Shown here piece by piece: positions 24,941 through 32,551 of a stretch of 64,000 nucleotides of DNA. Within the stretch, counting starts at the first letter, position 1; each line of letters begins with the position of its first letter. The notes beneath the pieces are model-generated. The model saw nothing but the letters and a program-made list of their open reading frames with translations. It had not been told where the DNA came from and searched no databases. The position numbers and the translations under genes were made by a program. The DNA lies in assembly GCA_024236155.1 (NCBI GenBank), contig JACKLA010000002.1:62001-126000 (forward strand). Reading direction: 5' to 3'. This DNA comes from Sphingomonadaceae bacterium. GTDB taxonomy: Bacteria > Pseudomonadota > Alphaproteobacteria > Sphingomonadales > Sphingomonadaceae.

Positions 24941-26899
24941 TCAGTCAGCCTGTGTTTCGGTGAGGCCTGCAACGTGCTGCGCACCTTCGACCAGCCGCGC
25001 GGTCGAAGCGTTTACGGTATCGCCAATCGGTTCCGCTCGTCCACCCAGGCAATTGGCGAGGAAGTTCTCGGCCACAGCGTTGAAGGCGATGTTGTTGGCT
25101 GGTTTGGCAAAGCCATGGCCCTCATCGGGGAACAGGACATAGGTGACGGGAATGCCCGCCTCTTTCATCGCGTTGACGATCTGGTCGCTCTCGGCCCGTT
25201 TGACCCGTGGATCGTTCGCGCCTTGCCCGATCAGCAACGGCCTGGTGATCTCGTCCGCCTTGTAGAGCGGGCTTCGTTCCTTGAGCAGCGCGAGGCCTTC
25301 GGGCGTGTTGGGGTTGCCGACCCGCTCGTGGAACTGGGCGATCACCGGCTCCCAATAGGGCGGGACCGATGCGATCAGCGTTTCGAGGTTCGACGGGCCG
25401 ACGATATCGACCCCGCAAGCGAAGGTCTCAGGCGTGAAGGTCAGTCCGGCAAGCGTGGCATAGCCGCCATAGGAACCGCCCATGATCGCGACCTTTTCCG
25501 CCGAAGTGACGCCGTTTTCGACCGCCCATTCGACCGCGTCTATCAGGTCATCATGCATCGCCTTGCCCCATTCGAGGTCGGCAGCGGAAATGAACTGCTT
25601 GCCGAAGCCGGTCGAGCCGCGAAAATTGACGCCGAGCACGGCATAGCCGCGATTGGCGAGCCACTGATGGGTTGCGTTGAAGCCATAACTTGCGCGCGCC
25701 CATGGCCCGCCATGGACCAGCAGCACCATCGGTACGGGTGCATCGGGTTTGCCACTGCCCGCGCTGTCGCTGCCGGGTGGCAGGGTCAGGTATGATGGCA
25801 GCACCAGCCCGTCACGGCTAGTGATTTCCAGCGTGTGCATCGGTTGCAGCGGGGCGCCCACCAGTTCAGGGCGTGTGGTGTAGAAATCGGTTAGCCTGTT
25901 CGCCGTCCGGTCATAGATGAAGGTCTTGCTCGGGCTGGTCAGCGGATCGTTCGCGATGATCCATTTGGTGTCATCCTCGGTCCGGGACTGGACATTGAAT
26001 TCACCCTCCAGCCGCTCTCGCAACCAGTCGAGCGAGGTCTTGATCGCGGGATCGATCGCGGTCCATTCGGTCTTGAGGTAGGTGAAGCTGTACGCCTCGA
26101 TCTCGCCCGTCCGGGGATTGGCCATTGCACCGCCAATATCGGCCCTGTCGTTTTGCGCGATGATCGTTCGTTCACTCGTTTCGACCGTTTGCGCGATCAG
26201 GGCTGCCGTGTTGCGACCACGGCTTTCAATCCAGTACATGGTCCTGCCGTCGGTGGTAAAACCGATGGGATGGGTCGTCAGGCTGTCGTCCAGCCCGGTG
26301 CTTTCGCTCGCCTCTTCGGCGATGGCACCGCCTGTGATCTGGTGGAAATCCATCCCACCTGACGCGTTGGGACGGATCGCGAGGCGCAGGGCCAGATTGT
26401 CATCGGCAAGGAAACCGGCAAACCCGTCATTCTGGAGGACAAGCTCCAGCTCGCCGGTGTTGAGATCGAGCAGGTAGGGATCGTGAAAGCGCGCATCGCG
26501 GTTGTTCAGCCCGATCAGGATCCTGTCACGAATCGATTCCGAAGTGCCGATCACATCGACCCGCGTATTCTCGAACGGCGTCAGCGTTCGCTCTTCGCCC
26601 GAGGCAATGTCCACGCCATAGAGCAGGTAGTTCTCGTCACCCCCCTTGTCCTGGATGTAGAGCAGGCTCTGGCTGTCGGGGGCCCAGAAATATTGCGGGA
26701 TAGGCCGATCCTGCGCCGAGGTCATCGCACGCGCATCCGACGGATCGCTGGCTGGTGCGGTCCAGACATTCATCACGCCGTCTTTGGGTGCCAGCCAGCT
26801 CAACCATTTGCCATCGGGGCTGATTTCTCCGCCGGAACGAGTCGGGTTGCCGAACAGATGTTCGCGCGGGATCAGCATTGCGGGGACGGCGTCAGTCAT
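24941..26899 (-). CDS. S9 family prolyl oligopeptidase-type peptidase
   Basis: The product is a serine peptidase with an N-terminal beta-propeller and a C-terminal alpha/beta-hydrolase domain, 652 residues in all. The catalytic serine is S476 in MGGSYGGYA. The acid is in GANDPRVKRAES and the histidine in FPDEGHGFAKP. The start MTDAVPAM shows no signal peptide, so it is probably cytoplasmic, like acylaminoacyl peptidases, unless the real start lies elsewhere. It follows the AlkA-like gene on the same strand with a 75-base gap. Confidence 0.9.
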   Translation of the reverse strand: MTDAVPAMLIPREHLFGNPTRSGGEISPDGKWLSWLAPKDGVMNVWTAPASDPSDARAMTSAQDRPIPQYFWAPDSQSLLYIQDKGGDENYLLYGVDIASGEERTLTPFENTRVDVIGTSESIRDRILIGLNNRDARFHDPYLLDLNTGELELVLQNDGFAGFLADDNLALRLAIRPNASGGMDFHQITGGAIAEEASESTGLDDSLTTHPIGFTTDGRTMYWIESRGRNTAALIAQTVETSERTIIAQNDRADIGGAMANPRTGEIEAYSFTYLKTEWTAIDPAIKTSLDWLRERLEGEFNVQSRTEDDTKWIIANDPLTSPSKTFIYDRTANRLTDFYTTRPELVGAPLQPMHTLEITSRDGLVLPSYLTLPPGSDSAGSGKPDAPVPMVLLVHGGPWARASYGFNATHQWLANRGYAVLGVNFRGSTGFGKQFISAADLEWGKAMHDDLIDAVEWAVENGVTSAEKVAIMGGSYGGYATLAGLTFTPETFACGVDIVGPSNLETLIASVPPYWEPVIAQFHERVGNPNTPEGLALLKERSPLYKADEITRPLLIGQGANDPRVKRAESDQIVNAMKEAGIPVTYVLFPDEGHGFAKPANNIAFNAVAENFLANCLGGRAEPIGDTVNASTARLVEGAQHVAGLTETQAD

Positions 26900-26974
26900 G
26901 TGCTCTCCAGGCCTGTTTTGCCTCAGGTGGGCAGCCTTGGCCGTGTTTGCCAGCGGATTTGCCGGATTGACCTG

Positions 26975-27592
26975 CTACAATGCCGGATTGTTGTAACTGT
27001 GCCAGGTCAGGATGGCGATCGATCCGCGGTGCGGGCTCCACTCGTCCGCCAGCGCGCGGGTCGCCTTTTCGCTCGGGCGTTCCTCGTGGCCGAGGATCTT
27101 GCCGATACCGGCCTGCACCGCCAGGTCGCCCGCAGGCCAGATGTCGGGGCGCCCTTCGGCAAAGAGCAGGTAGATTTCGGCCGACCAGCGGCCGATACCC
27201 TTGATCAGCGTCAACTGCTCGATGGCCGCTTCGTCGTCGGCGGGAAGGCCGTCGAAATTGACGGCTCCGGCCTCGACCAGTTCGCACAGGCTGCGGGCAT
27301 AGCCCTGTTTCTGGCGCGACAGGCCGCAGGCGCGCAACGTATCGAAATCGCGTTCGAGCAGGCAGGCGGGGGTGAAATCCTCACCCAGTTCGGCTTCCAG
27401 TTTGTTCCACATCGAACTGGCCGCCGCGACGGATACCTGCTGGCCGACAATGGTGCGCAGCAGCGTTTTGTAACCGGTCGGCCGGATGCGGGGTTCGGGA
27501 TATCCAACCACATCGCGCGCGCGGGCAATCGCGGGTTCCAGCATGGCGACATGGTCTATGCCTTCGCGTAGTGCCTCTGCGCTCAAACCCAT
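26975..27592 (-). CDS. DNA-3-methyladenine glycosylase II (AlkA/HhH-GPD family)
   Basis: The product is predicted to excise alkylated bases from DNA. The 205-residue product contains the helix-hairpin-helix KGIGRWSAEIYLLF, followed by the conserved acidic residue in PAGDLAVQAG, the HhH-GPD catalytic region. It is the short form, lacking the N-terminal domain of E. coli AlkA, as in many alphaproteobacteria. ATG 27592 (MGLSAEALREG) is used; the longer frame runs antisense into the ferredoxin gene. It is divergent from the ferredoxin gene by 93 bases. Confidence 0.87.
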   Translation of the reverse strand: MGLSAEALREGIDHVAMLEPAIARARDVVGYPEPRIRPTGYKTLLRTIVGQQVSVAAASSMWNKLEAELGEDFTPACLLERDFDTLRACGLSRQKQGYARSLCELVEAGAVNFDGLPADDEAAIEQLTLIKGIGRWSAEIYLLFAEGRPDIWPAGDLAVQAGIGKILGHEERPSEKATRALADEWSPHRGSIAILTWHSYNNPAL

Positions 27593-27685
27593 CCCGAAGT
27601 CCCATCCCTTGCCAAATGCGCAGCCATTCCTTAGCTGCCGCGTCGACAGGCCTTTTGGTCGAAAGCAAACGGAAAGCAAAGCCAC

Positions 27686-28003
27686 ATGCCCAAGCTGATC
27701 GTCGTAAACCGTGCCGGTGAGGAAAGCGAAGTCCAGGTCGAAGACGGGCTGACCGTAATGGAGGCCATTCGTGACAATGGCTTCGATGAACTGCTGGCGC
27801 TGTGTGGCGGCTGCTGCAGTTGCGCGACCTGCCATGTCCATGTCGACCCGGCCTTCCAGGACAAGCTGCCCGCGATGAGCGAAGACGAGGACGACCTGCT
27901 CGAATCCTCCGATCACCGTGAAGGCACTTCACGCCTGTCTTGCCAGATTCCCTTCACCGCAGATCTCGACGGTCTGAAGGTCACGATCGCACCGGAAGAT
28001 TGA
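27686..28003 (+). CDS. Adrenodoxin-type 2Fe-2S ferredoxin
   Basis: The 105-residue electron carrier has the four cluster ligands of the vertebrate-type (adrenodoxin/putidaredoxin) family: C40, C46, C49 and C86, in the pattern C-X5-C-X2-C-Xn-C. Two additional cysteines (C43, C44) lie inside the first loop. Such ferredoxins serve cytochrome P450s or Fe-S assembly. No P450 or isc genes are nearby, so its partner is unknown. cysK follows on the same strand. Confidence 0.93.
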   Translation: MPKLIVVNRAGEESEVQVEDGLTVMEAIRDNGFDELLALCGGCCSCATCHVHVDPAFQDKLPAMSEDEDDLLESSDHREGTSRLSCQIPFTADLDGLKVTIAPED

Positions 28004-28064
28004 TTTGCAGACCGCGTAGCGCATCTGCGTTGCGCGGCCCTGCCTCCATGCCTAGCTGTTGGCC

Positions 28065-29075
28065 ATGATTGCACCGGCACCGCGCGCGCGGACCATCGAC
28101 CTTATCGGCAACACTCCGCTCGTCCTGCTCAAGGGGCCCAGTGAAGCGGCAGGTTGCGAAATCTACGGCAAGTGCGAATTCGCCAACCCCGGTGCCTCGG
28201 TAAAAGACCGTGCCGCGCTGTGGATCATCCGCGATGCGGAGGCGCGCGGCGAGCTTATGCCGGGCGGGACCGTGGTTGAAGGGACAGCTGGCAACACCGG
28301 CATCGGGATTGCGCTGGTCGCCAATGCGCTCGGCTACAAGACCATCATCGTGATGCCGGATAACCAGTCCAAGGAAAAGATGGATACGCTGCGGGCACTC
28401 GGCGCCGAACTGGTGCTGGTGCCCCCGACCAAGTTTGCCGATTGCAACCACTTCGTCCACACCTCGCGGAGGCTCGCGGAAGAGACTGACGGGGCAGTGT
28501 GGGCCAACCAGTTCGACAACACGGCCAACCGCAAGGCGCATATCGATGGCACGGCGAAAGAGCTGTGGGAGCAGCTCGATGGCAAGCTCCACGGTTTCAC
28601 CTGCGCGGCTGGGACCGGTGGCACGATTGCCGGGGTCGGTATGGGCCTCAAGGAATTCGACGAGAATATCCGCATCGCGCTGACCGATCCGCACGGTGCG
28701 GCGCTCTACAGCTATTACGCGCATGGCGAACTGGCTGCCGAAGGCACATCGGTGGCTGAGGGGATCGGGCAGGGGCGGATCACCGGCAATCTCGAAGGCG
28801 CGCCGATCGATACGCAGTTCCGTATTTCCGATGAGCAGGGCCTTGAATGGGTGTCACACCTGTTGCGCGAGGAAGGGTTGTGCCTGGGCCTGTCGAGCGG
28901 GATCAATGTCGCGGGTGCGATCGAACTGGGCAAGCAGCTGGTGGCTGACGGGGTTGAGAACCCTCGCGTTGCCACGATCCTGTGCGATACCGGCTTCCGC
29001 TATCTCTCGACGCTCTACAATCGCGAATGGCTGACAGCGAAGGGCCTGCCGGTGTTCGACTGGCTGGCCGATTGA
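28065..29075 (+). CDS. cysK: Cysteine synthase A (O-acetylserine sulfhydrylase)
   Basis: The enzyme makes cysteine from O-acetylserine and sulfide, with PLP. The 336-residue product has the PLP lysine K47 in GASVKDRAA, preceded by the substrate loop GNTPLV, then VEGTAGNTGIG and the glycine loop GTGGTIAG. ATG 28065 is used; an in-frame TTG two codons earlier is possible. The sulfide it needs would come from the cysH/cysI pathway encoded at 58-61 kb. The length fits CysK/CysM-type enzymes, and the A assignment rests on overall resemblance. Confidence 0.88.
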   Translation: MIAPAPRARTIDLIGNTPLVLLKGPSEAAGCEIYGKCEFANPGASVKDRAALWIIRDAEARGELMPGGTVVEGTAGNTGIGIALVANALGYKTIIVMPDNQSKEKMDTLRALGAELVLVPPTKFADCNHFVHTSRRLAEETDGAVWANQFDNTANRKAHIDGTAKELWEQLDGKLHGFTCAAGTGGTIAGVGMGLKEFDENIRIALTDPHGAALYSYYAHGELAAEGTSVAEGIGQGRITGNLEGAPIDTQFRISDEQGLEWVSHLLREEGLCLGLSSGINVAGAIELGKQLVADGVENPRVATILCDTGFRYLSTLYNREWLTAKGLPVFDWLAD

Positions 29076-29119
29076 CGATCAGCGATTGACTGGTGGCTGC
29101 GGCGTATTAGCCTAGCGAA

Positions 29120-29491
29120 ATGGCAAACACGTTTCTCGAACGCGCGATGAAGGCACGCGAGCCCGACGATGACGGGGTTTCCCCGCCGCCGCTTGGCGGC
29201 ACCCGGGCGCAGGCGGTGCATCGCCTGCAGATCGGGCTGTCGGGCATTGCCGGCATGGTGCTGATGATTGCCCTTGCCGATACGATCCTGAGCCGCGCGG
29301 ATGAGGCGGAGGCGAGTTCGGTCCCCGAGGCAGCAGCGACTGTCGAGGCGGTGGAAACCGACGCCCCGAAGAACGATCCGCTGGCAGAGGCGGGTGTCGT
29401 CCCCGATCTCCCGGCATCGCCAACCCCCAGCGCAAGCGCATCGGCTTCGCCTTCCCCGGTAGCACAGGAAGCGCAGGGTGACGAAGACTAG
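29120..29491 (+). CDS. Single-pass membrane protein of unknown function
   Basis: The 123-residue product has a charged, Pro-containing cytoplasmic N-terminus of about 36 residues, one membrane helix (about residues 37-56, LQIGLSGIAGMVLMIALAD), and an acidic then Pro/Ser/Ala-rich tail (PTPSASASASPSP). No domain is recognised. The stop codon overlaps the start of the next gene by 14 bases, so the two are translationally coupled. Both lie directly upstream of the dcw cluster, in the same direction. Confidence 0.72.
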   Translation: MANTFLERAMKAREPDDDGVSPPPLGGTRAQAVHRLQIGLSGIAGMVLMIALADTILSRADEAEASSVPEAAATVEAVETDAPKNDPLAEAGVVPDLPASPTPSASASASPSPVAQEAQGDED

Positions 29492-30239
29492 GCTGGCGCT
29501 TGCTGCGCTGGTGTTGCTGACAGCGCTTGGCGTATCGGCGTGGTCCCTGTTGCCGCGTAAAGAAGACCGGCAGCCGCTCGGGTTGATGACTTCCTTGCCG
29601 GTATACTGGTCGGAAGCGACTTCGCTCGAGGGCATGCTGGCCGATGGGCAGGAAGAGCATTGGGCTCGTGCGCTGATCGAAGAACGCTACCTGATCGAAC
29701 CGCTCGATACCCTTTCTTCCCAGGACAAGGCCGGCCATCCGGGTGACGGCCTTGCCGGGGTCGACAGATTGCTGCTGGCCCAGCCCAACGCGCTGCCTCC
29801 TGCCGACCTTGTGGCGCTGGACAACTGGCTGCGTGGTGGAGGAAAGGCGCTGATCCTTGCCGACCCCATGCTCACCGAACACAGCGATTTTGCCCTGGGC
29901 GACCGGCGCAGACCGCAGGACATTGCGATGATCGACCCGCTGCTCGCGCGCTGGGGGCTGGCCTTGCAGTTCGATCCCGACCAGCAGCCCGGTCCACGCG
30001 AAGCTGCGCTGACGGGACCGGTGCAAGGCGAACTCGTCGTCGACCTGCCGGGAACGCTGGTCCCGTGGGATGGTGGCGCGGTTGCGGGCGAATGTGCGAT
30101 CCATGACGGGGGGCTGCTTGCGCAATGCGAGGTCGGGAAGGGGACTGCGATAGTGCTTGCCGACGCAGCAATTCTCGACCGTGAAAACCGGGGCGGTGCG
30201 GCAATGCTCGAGGAGTTGCTGCGTGCTGCGTTCGAGTGA
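29478..30239 (+). CDS. Membrane-anchored protein with a GldG/DUF4350-like domain
   Basis: The 253-residue product starts at a GTG. One N-terminal signal anchor (RLALAALVLLTALGVSAWSL) is followed by an extracytoplasmic domain. The pattern of LLAQPNALPPADLVALDNWL, then GGKALILADPML, then KGTAIVLADAAIL resembles the GldG-type domain of ABC-associated proteins and DUF4350, where a glutamine-amidotransferase-like fold lacks catalysis. No ABC transporter gene is adjacent. With its overlapping upstream partner it forms a two-gene unit before the dcw leader. Confidence 0.7.
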   Translation: MTKTRLALAALVLLTALGVSAWSLLPRKEDRQPLGLMTSLPVYWSEATSLEGMLADGQEEHWARALIEERYLIEPLDTLSSQDKAGHPGDGLAGVDRLLLAQPNALPPADLVALDNWLRGGGKALILADPMLTEHSDFALGDRRRPQDIAMIDPLLARWGLALQFDPDQQPGPREAALTGPVQGELVVDLPGTLVPWDGGAVAGECAIHDGGLLAQCEVGKGTAIVLADAAILDRENRGGAAMLEELLRAAFE

Positions 30240-30576
30240 CGCAAGGGACTCGGGATATTCCGAGATTGGCGGGACTCGCCCGTCGTCAGTCGGGGGATTC
30301 TGCGGGAATCGAAGGGGAATTGATGCCTTCCTGCCTTCAATCGGGTCATGTGTTAGCCATGATAGATATTTAAAAACAATGATTTAGCAGTTTTTCCCGA
30401 GAAATCCCTTAATTTTCCCTTTAATACCGTGATTTCGCGCGGTAATACCACCTTCCATCGGACAGGTTGTCTTTTGCCGAGTCTCGCGGGGGCGAGGCTT
30501 GCTGCCCGCGCTGCTGCGCGGGTGGTGACGGGGAAGACGTGCCTGCAGCGGATGCGAGTGAGGGGTGCAGGGCAAA
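30240..30576 (+). promoter_or_regulatory. dcw cluster leader and promoter region
   Basis: These 337 bases precede mraZ and contain no credible gene; the open frames across it are shadows. Besides the GGGA repeats at 30294-30318, it has an AT-rich stretch (about 30355-30430), unlike the rest of the window and suited to a promoter. A small hairpin has TACCG (30425-30429) and CGGTA (30440-30444). A strong hairpin, CCCGCG (30505-30510) and CGCGGG (30517-30522), lies about 55 bases before the mraZ start. The exact promoter cannot be assigned by eye. Confidence 0.55.
30294..30318 (+). promoter_or_regulatory. Candidate MraZ boxes
   Basis: Three GGGA repeats start at 30294, 30304 and 30315, spaced 10 and 11 bases, so they lie on one face of the helix. 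MraZ in other bacteria binds several TGGGN-type repeats at 10-base spacing in its own promoter. More GGGA copies occur at 30245, 30252 and 30271 but without regular spacing. The site is about 260 bases before mraZ. Assignment rests on repeat spacing and position only. Confidence 0.5.
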
Positions 30577-31071
30577 GTGCCGGAAATGCGGGTCAGTTAC
30601 AGCGGACAAGCCTATTCGCCATCAGGCGACAAGGGCCGTTTCGCGCTGCCGCCTCTCTTCCGCAAGGCCGTGAAAGAGGCGAGCGGCGGCAACCGTATCC
30701 TGTGCCTCGACAAGCATCCCAAATGGAAATGCCTTGTCGGCTTCGGCCTCAATCGCGAGGAAGAGCTGCAGCAGCAGCTCGACCGCGAATATGACGCTGC
30801 ACTCAATTCCGGTCGCGATTTCGACTATGACGAGCGATCCTCGCAGCTGTTCGGTTTCGAGAAAATCCCTTTCGACGACAGTGGTCGCTTCGTCATGCCT
30901 GCCTTCCTGACCAAGGTTGGCAATGTCGATGATGGCCTGTTCTTTCGCGGCGGCGGGCGTTTCTTCACGATCTGGAATCCGGTCGAACTCGGTCGCATGT
31001 CGGACGAATGGGAAGCTGCCAAGGCCGCTTGCGACGTACTGGTTGCCGAGCATGAGGCGAAGCGCAAATGA
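30577..31071 (+). CDS. mraZ: Transcriptional regulator MraZ
   Basis: MraZ is a ring-forming DNA-binding repressor of the division and cell wall cluster. The product has two AbrB/SpoVT-like halves: residues about 8-75, with GDKGRFALPPLFRKA, and about 85-150, with DSGRFVMPAFLTKV. Each carries the (D)xxGR motif. The start is uncertain: GTG 30577 gives 164 residues and has AGGG just upstream, while GTG 30565 and ATG 30586 are in-frame alternatives. rsmH overlaps its stop (ATGA). Confidence 0.9.
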   Translation: MPEMRVSYSGQAYSPSGDKGRFALPPLFRKAVKEASGGNRILCLDKHPKWKCLVGFGLNREEELQQQLDREYDAALNSGRDFDYDERSSQLFGFEKIPFDDSGRFVMPAFLTKVGNVDDGLFFRGGGRFFTIWNPVELGRMSDEWEAAKAACDVLVAEHEAKRK

Positions 31072-32024
31072 CCGCTGCGGCCGCCTCGAACGATGCCCTC
31101 CACATCCCCGTCCTGCTCGATGAGGTGATCGCCGCGCTTGCCCCGCAGCCGGGCGATGTAATCGTCGATGCCACTTTTGGCGCTGGCGGATACACCCGTG
31201 CGCTGCTCGATGCGGGCGCGACGGTGCATGCCTTCGACCGCGATCCCGATGCCATTGCAGCAGGCGGTCTGTGGCCCGAAACTGCCGAGCAGCCCCCGCG
31301 CCTCGTGCTGCACCCCCGTCGTTTCTCCGAAATGCTCGCCAGCCTCGCCGAAGCAGGGGTCTCGCAGGTTGACGGGGTGACGATGGATATCGGCGTGTCC
31401 TCGATGCAGCTCGACCAGGCGGAGCGCGGCTTTGCCTTTTCGAGCGACGGCCCGCTCGACATGCGGATGAGCCAGGACGGCGAAAGCGCCGCCGATTTCC
31501 TCAACTCGGCGGATGAGGGCACTATCGCCGATGTGCTCTACCAATATGGCGAGGAACGCCAGTCGCGCCGGGTCGCGCGCGCCATTGTCGCCGCACGCCC
31601 GCTCGAAACCACCGGCGATCTCGCCCGCGTGGTGCGCAAGGCGCTGGGCTACAAGCCGCATGACAAGAAGGACCCGGCGACCCGGAGCTTCCAGGCGGTT
31701 CGCATCCATGTGAATACCGAACTCGACGAACTGGCCGAAGGCCTAGCGGCGGCGGAAGCTTTGCTGCGTGAAGGCGGACGACTGGCTGTCGTCAGCTTCC
31801 ACAGCCTCGAAGACCGGATCGTGAAGCGTTACCTGCGCGAAGCATCGGCAGTGGCAGGCGGTTCGCGCCACCTTCCGCAGCTTGACGCTGCGAACCCCGT
31901 CTACGCCAAAGTCTCGAAAGCGATCCGGCCATCCGAAGCCGAGATTGCCCGCAACCCCCGCGCGCGATCCTCAACCTTGCGCCATGCAATCCGCACCTCC
32001 GCACCGGCGAGGGAGGCGGCATGA
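31068..32024 (+). CDS. rsmH: 16S rRNA (cytosine(1402)-N(4))-methyltransferase
   Basis: The enzyme methylates N4 of C1402 in 16S rRNA using S-adenosylmethionine. The 318-residue product has the RsmH start HIPVLLDEVI, the SAM-binding DATFGAGGYTRA, the DIGVSSMQLD and GFAFSSDGPLDMRM motifs, and the C-terminal SFHSLEDRIVK. All are diagnostic. It overlaps mraZ and ftsL by ATGA, the standard dcw order. Confidence 0.97.
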   Translation: MTAAAASNDALHIPVLLDEVIAALAPQPGDVIVDATFGAGGYTRALLDAGATVHAFDRDPDAIAAGGLWPETAEQPPRLVLHPRRFSEMLASLAEAGVSQVDGVTMDIGVSSMQLDQAERGFAFSSDGPLDMRMSQDGESAADFLNSADEGTIADVLYQYGEERQSRRVARAIVAARPLETTGDLARVVRKALGYKPHDKKDPATRSFQAVRIHVNTELDELAEGLAAAEALLREGGRLAVVSFHSLEDRIVKRYLREASAVAGGSRHLPQLDAANPVYAKVSKAIRPSEAEIARNPRARSSTLRHAIRTSAPAREAA

Positions 32025-32551
32025 TCGCCACCGGATCCCGCTTGCGCCAGATCGGTTGGGCCGTCGTACTGACGGTGTGCCTTGCCGGGTTCGTCGCGCT
32101 TACTTTCCGCGTCAATGCGGTGAAGAGCGAAGTGCGGCTGGCCGAACGCCAGATCATTGCGCTCGAGCGCGAGAAGATGATCCTCGAAACCGAATTCCAG
32201 GCCCGCGCCAACCAACAGCAGCTGGCCGACTGGAACCGGATCGAATTCGGTTACAGTGCGCCTGCTGCCGACCAGTATCTCGAAAACGAACGCCAGCTGG
32301 CATCGCTCGGCGTCCCGCGCGGCGTCGACGCGCCCGATCCGATCCGCGTCGCCAAGGCACCTGTCGAGCAGGAAGAGGATGGCATTCTTGCCATGGTCTC
32401 GCCGCTGACCGGAAAACCGGCAGGCGCCGACGAGGCTGCGGCGCACCAGCCGGACCGCCAGCGTGAGCCGATGTCCGCCCGTCGCCCGCTGTCCGAGCGG
32501 CTCGCCATGGAGAACCCGCTGCACGGTGCAAGTGCGGAGGCGGCACAATGA
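32021..32551 (+). CDS. ftsL: Cell division protein FtsL
   Basis: FtsL is a bitopic divisome protein that works with FtsB and FtsQ to activate FtsWI. The 176-residue product has a short cytoplasmic start, one membrane helix (about residues 13-30, WAVVLTVCLAGFVALTF) and a periplasmic coiled coil with heptad-like Leu/Ile/Ala (about 31-70). The C-terminal 90 residues are charged and look disordered, which makes it longer than enteric FtsL. Sequence similarity in this family is low; the assignment rests on topology and on position between rsmH and ftsI. Confidence 0.88.
   Translation: MIATGSRLRQIGWAVVLTVCLAGFVALTFRVNAVKSEVRLAERQIIALEREKMILETEFQARANQQQLADWNRIEFGYSAPAADQYLENERQLASLGVPRGVDAPDPIRVAKAPVEQEEDGILAMVSPLTGKPAGADEAAAHQPDRQREPMSARRPLSERLAMENPLHGASAEAAQ

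Noticed and set aside
30249..30264. Short hairpin after the GldG-like gene as terminator
   Set aside because: It has a stem of only 5 bp (CTCGG/CCGAG) and no T tract, so it cannot be supported as an intrinsic terminator.
30429..30794. 121-codon frame in the mraZ leader and 5' end
   Set aside because: It is rich in Arg and Ala as expected of an out-of-frame shadow, and overlaps mraZ in another frame.
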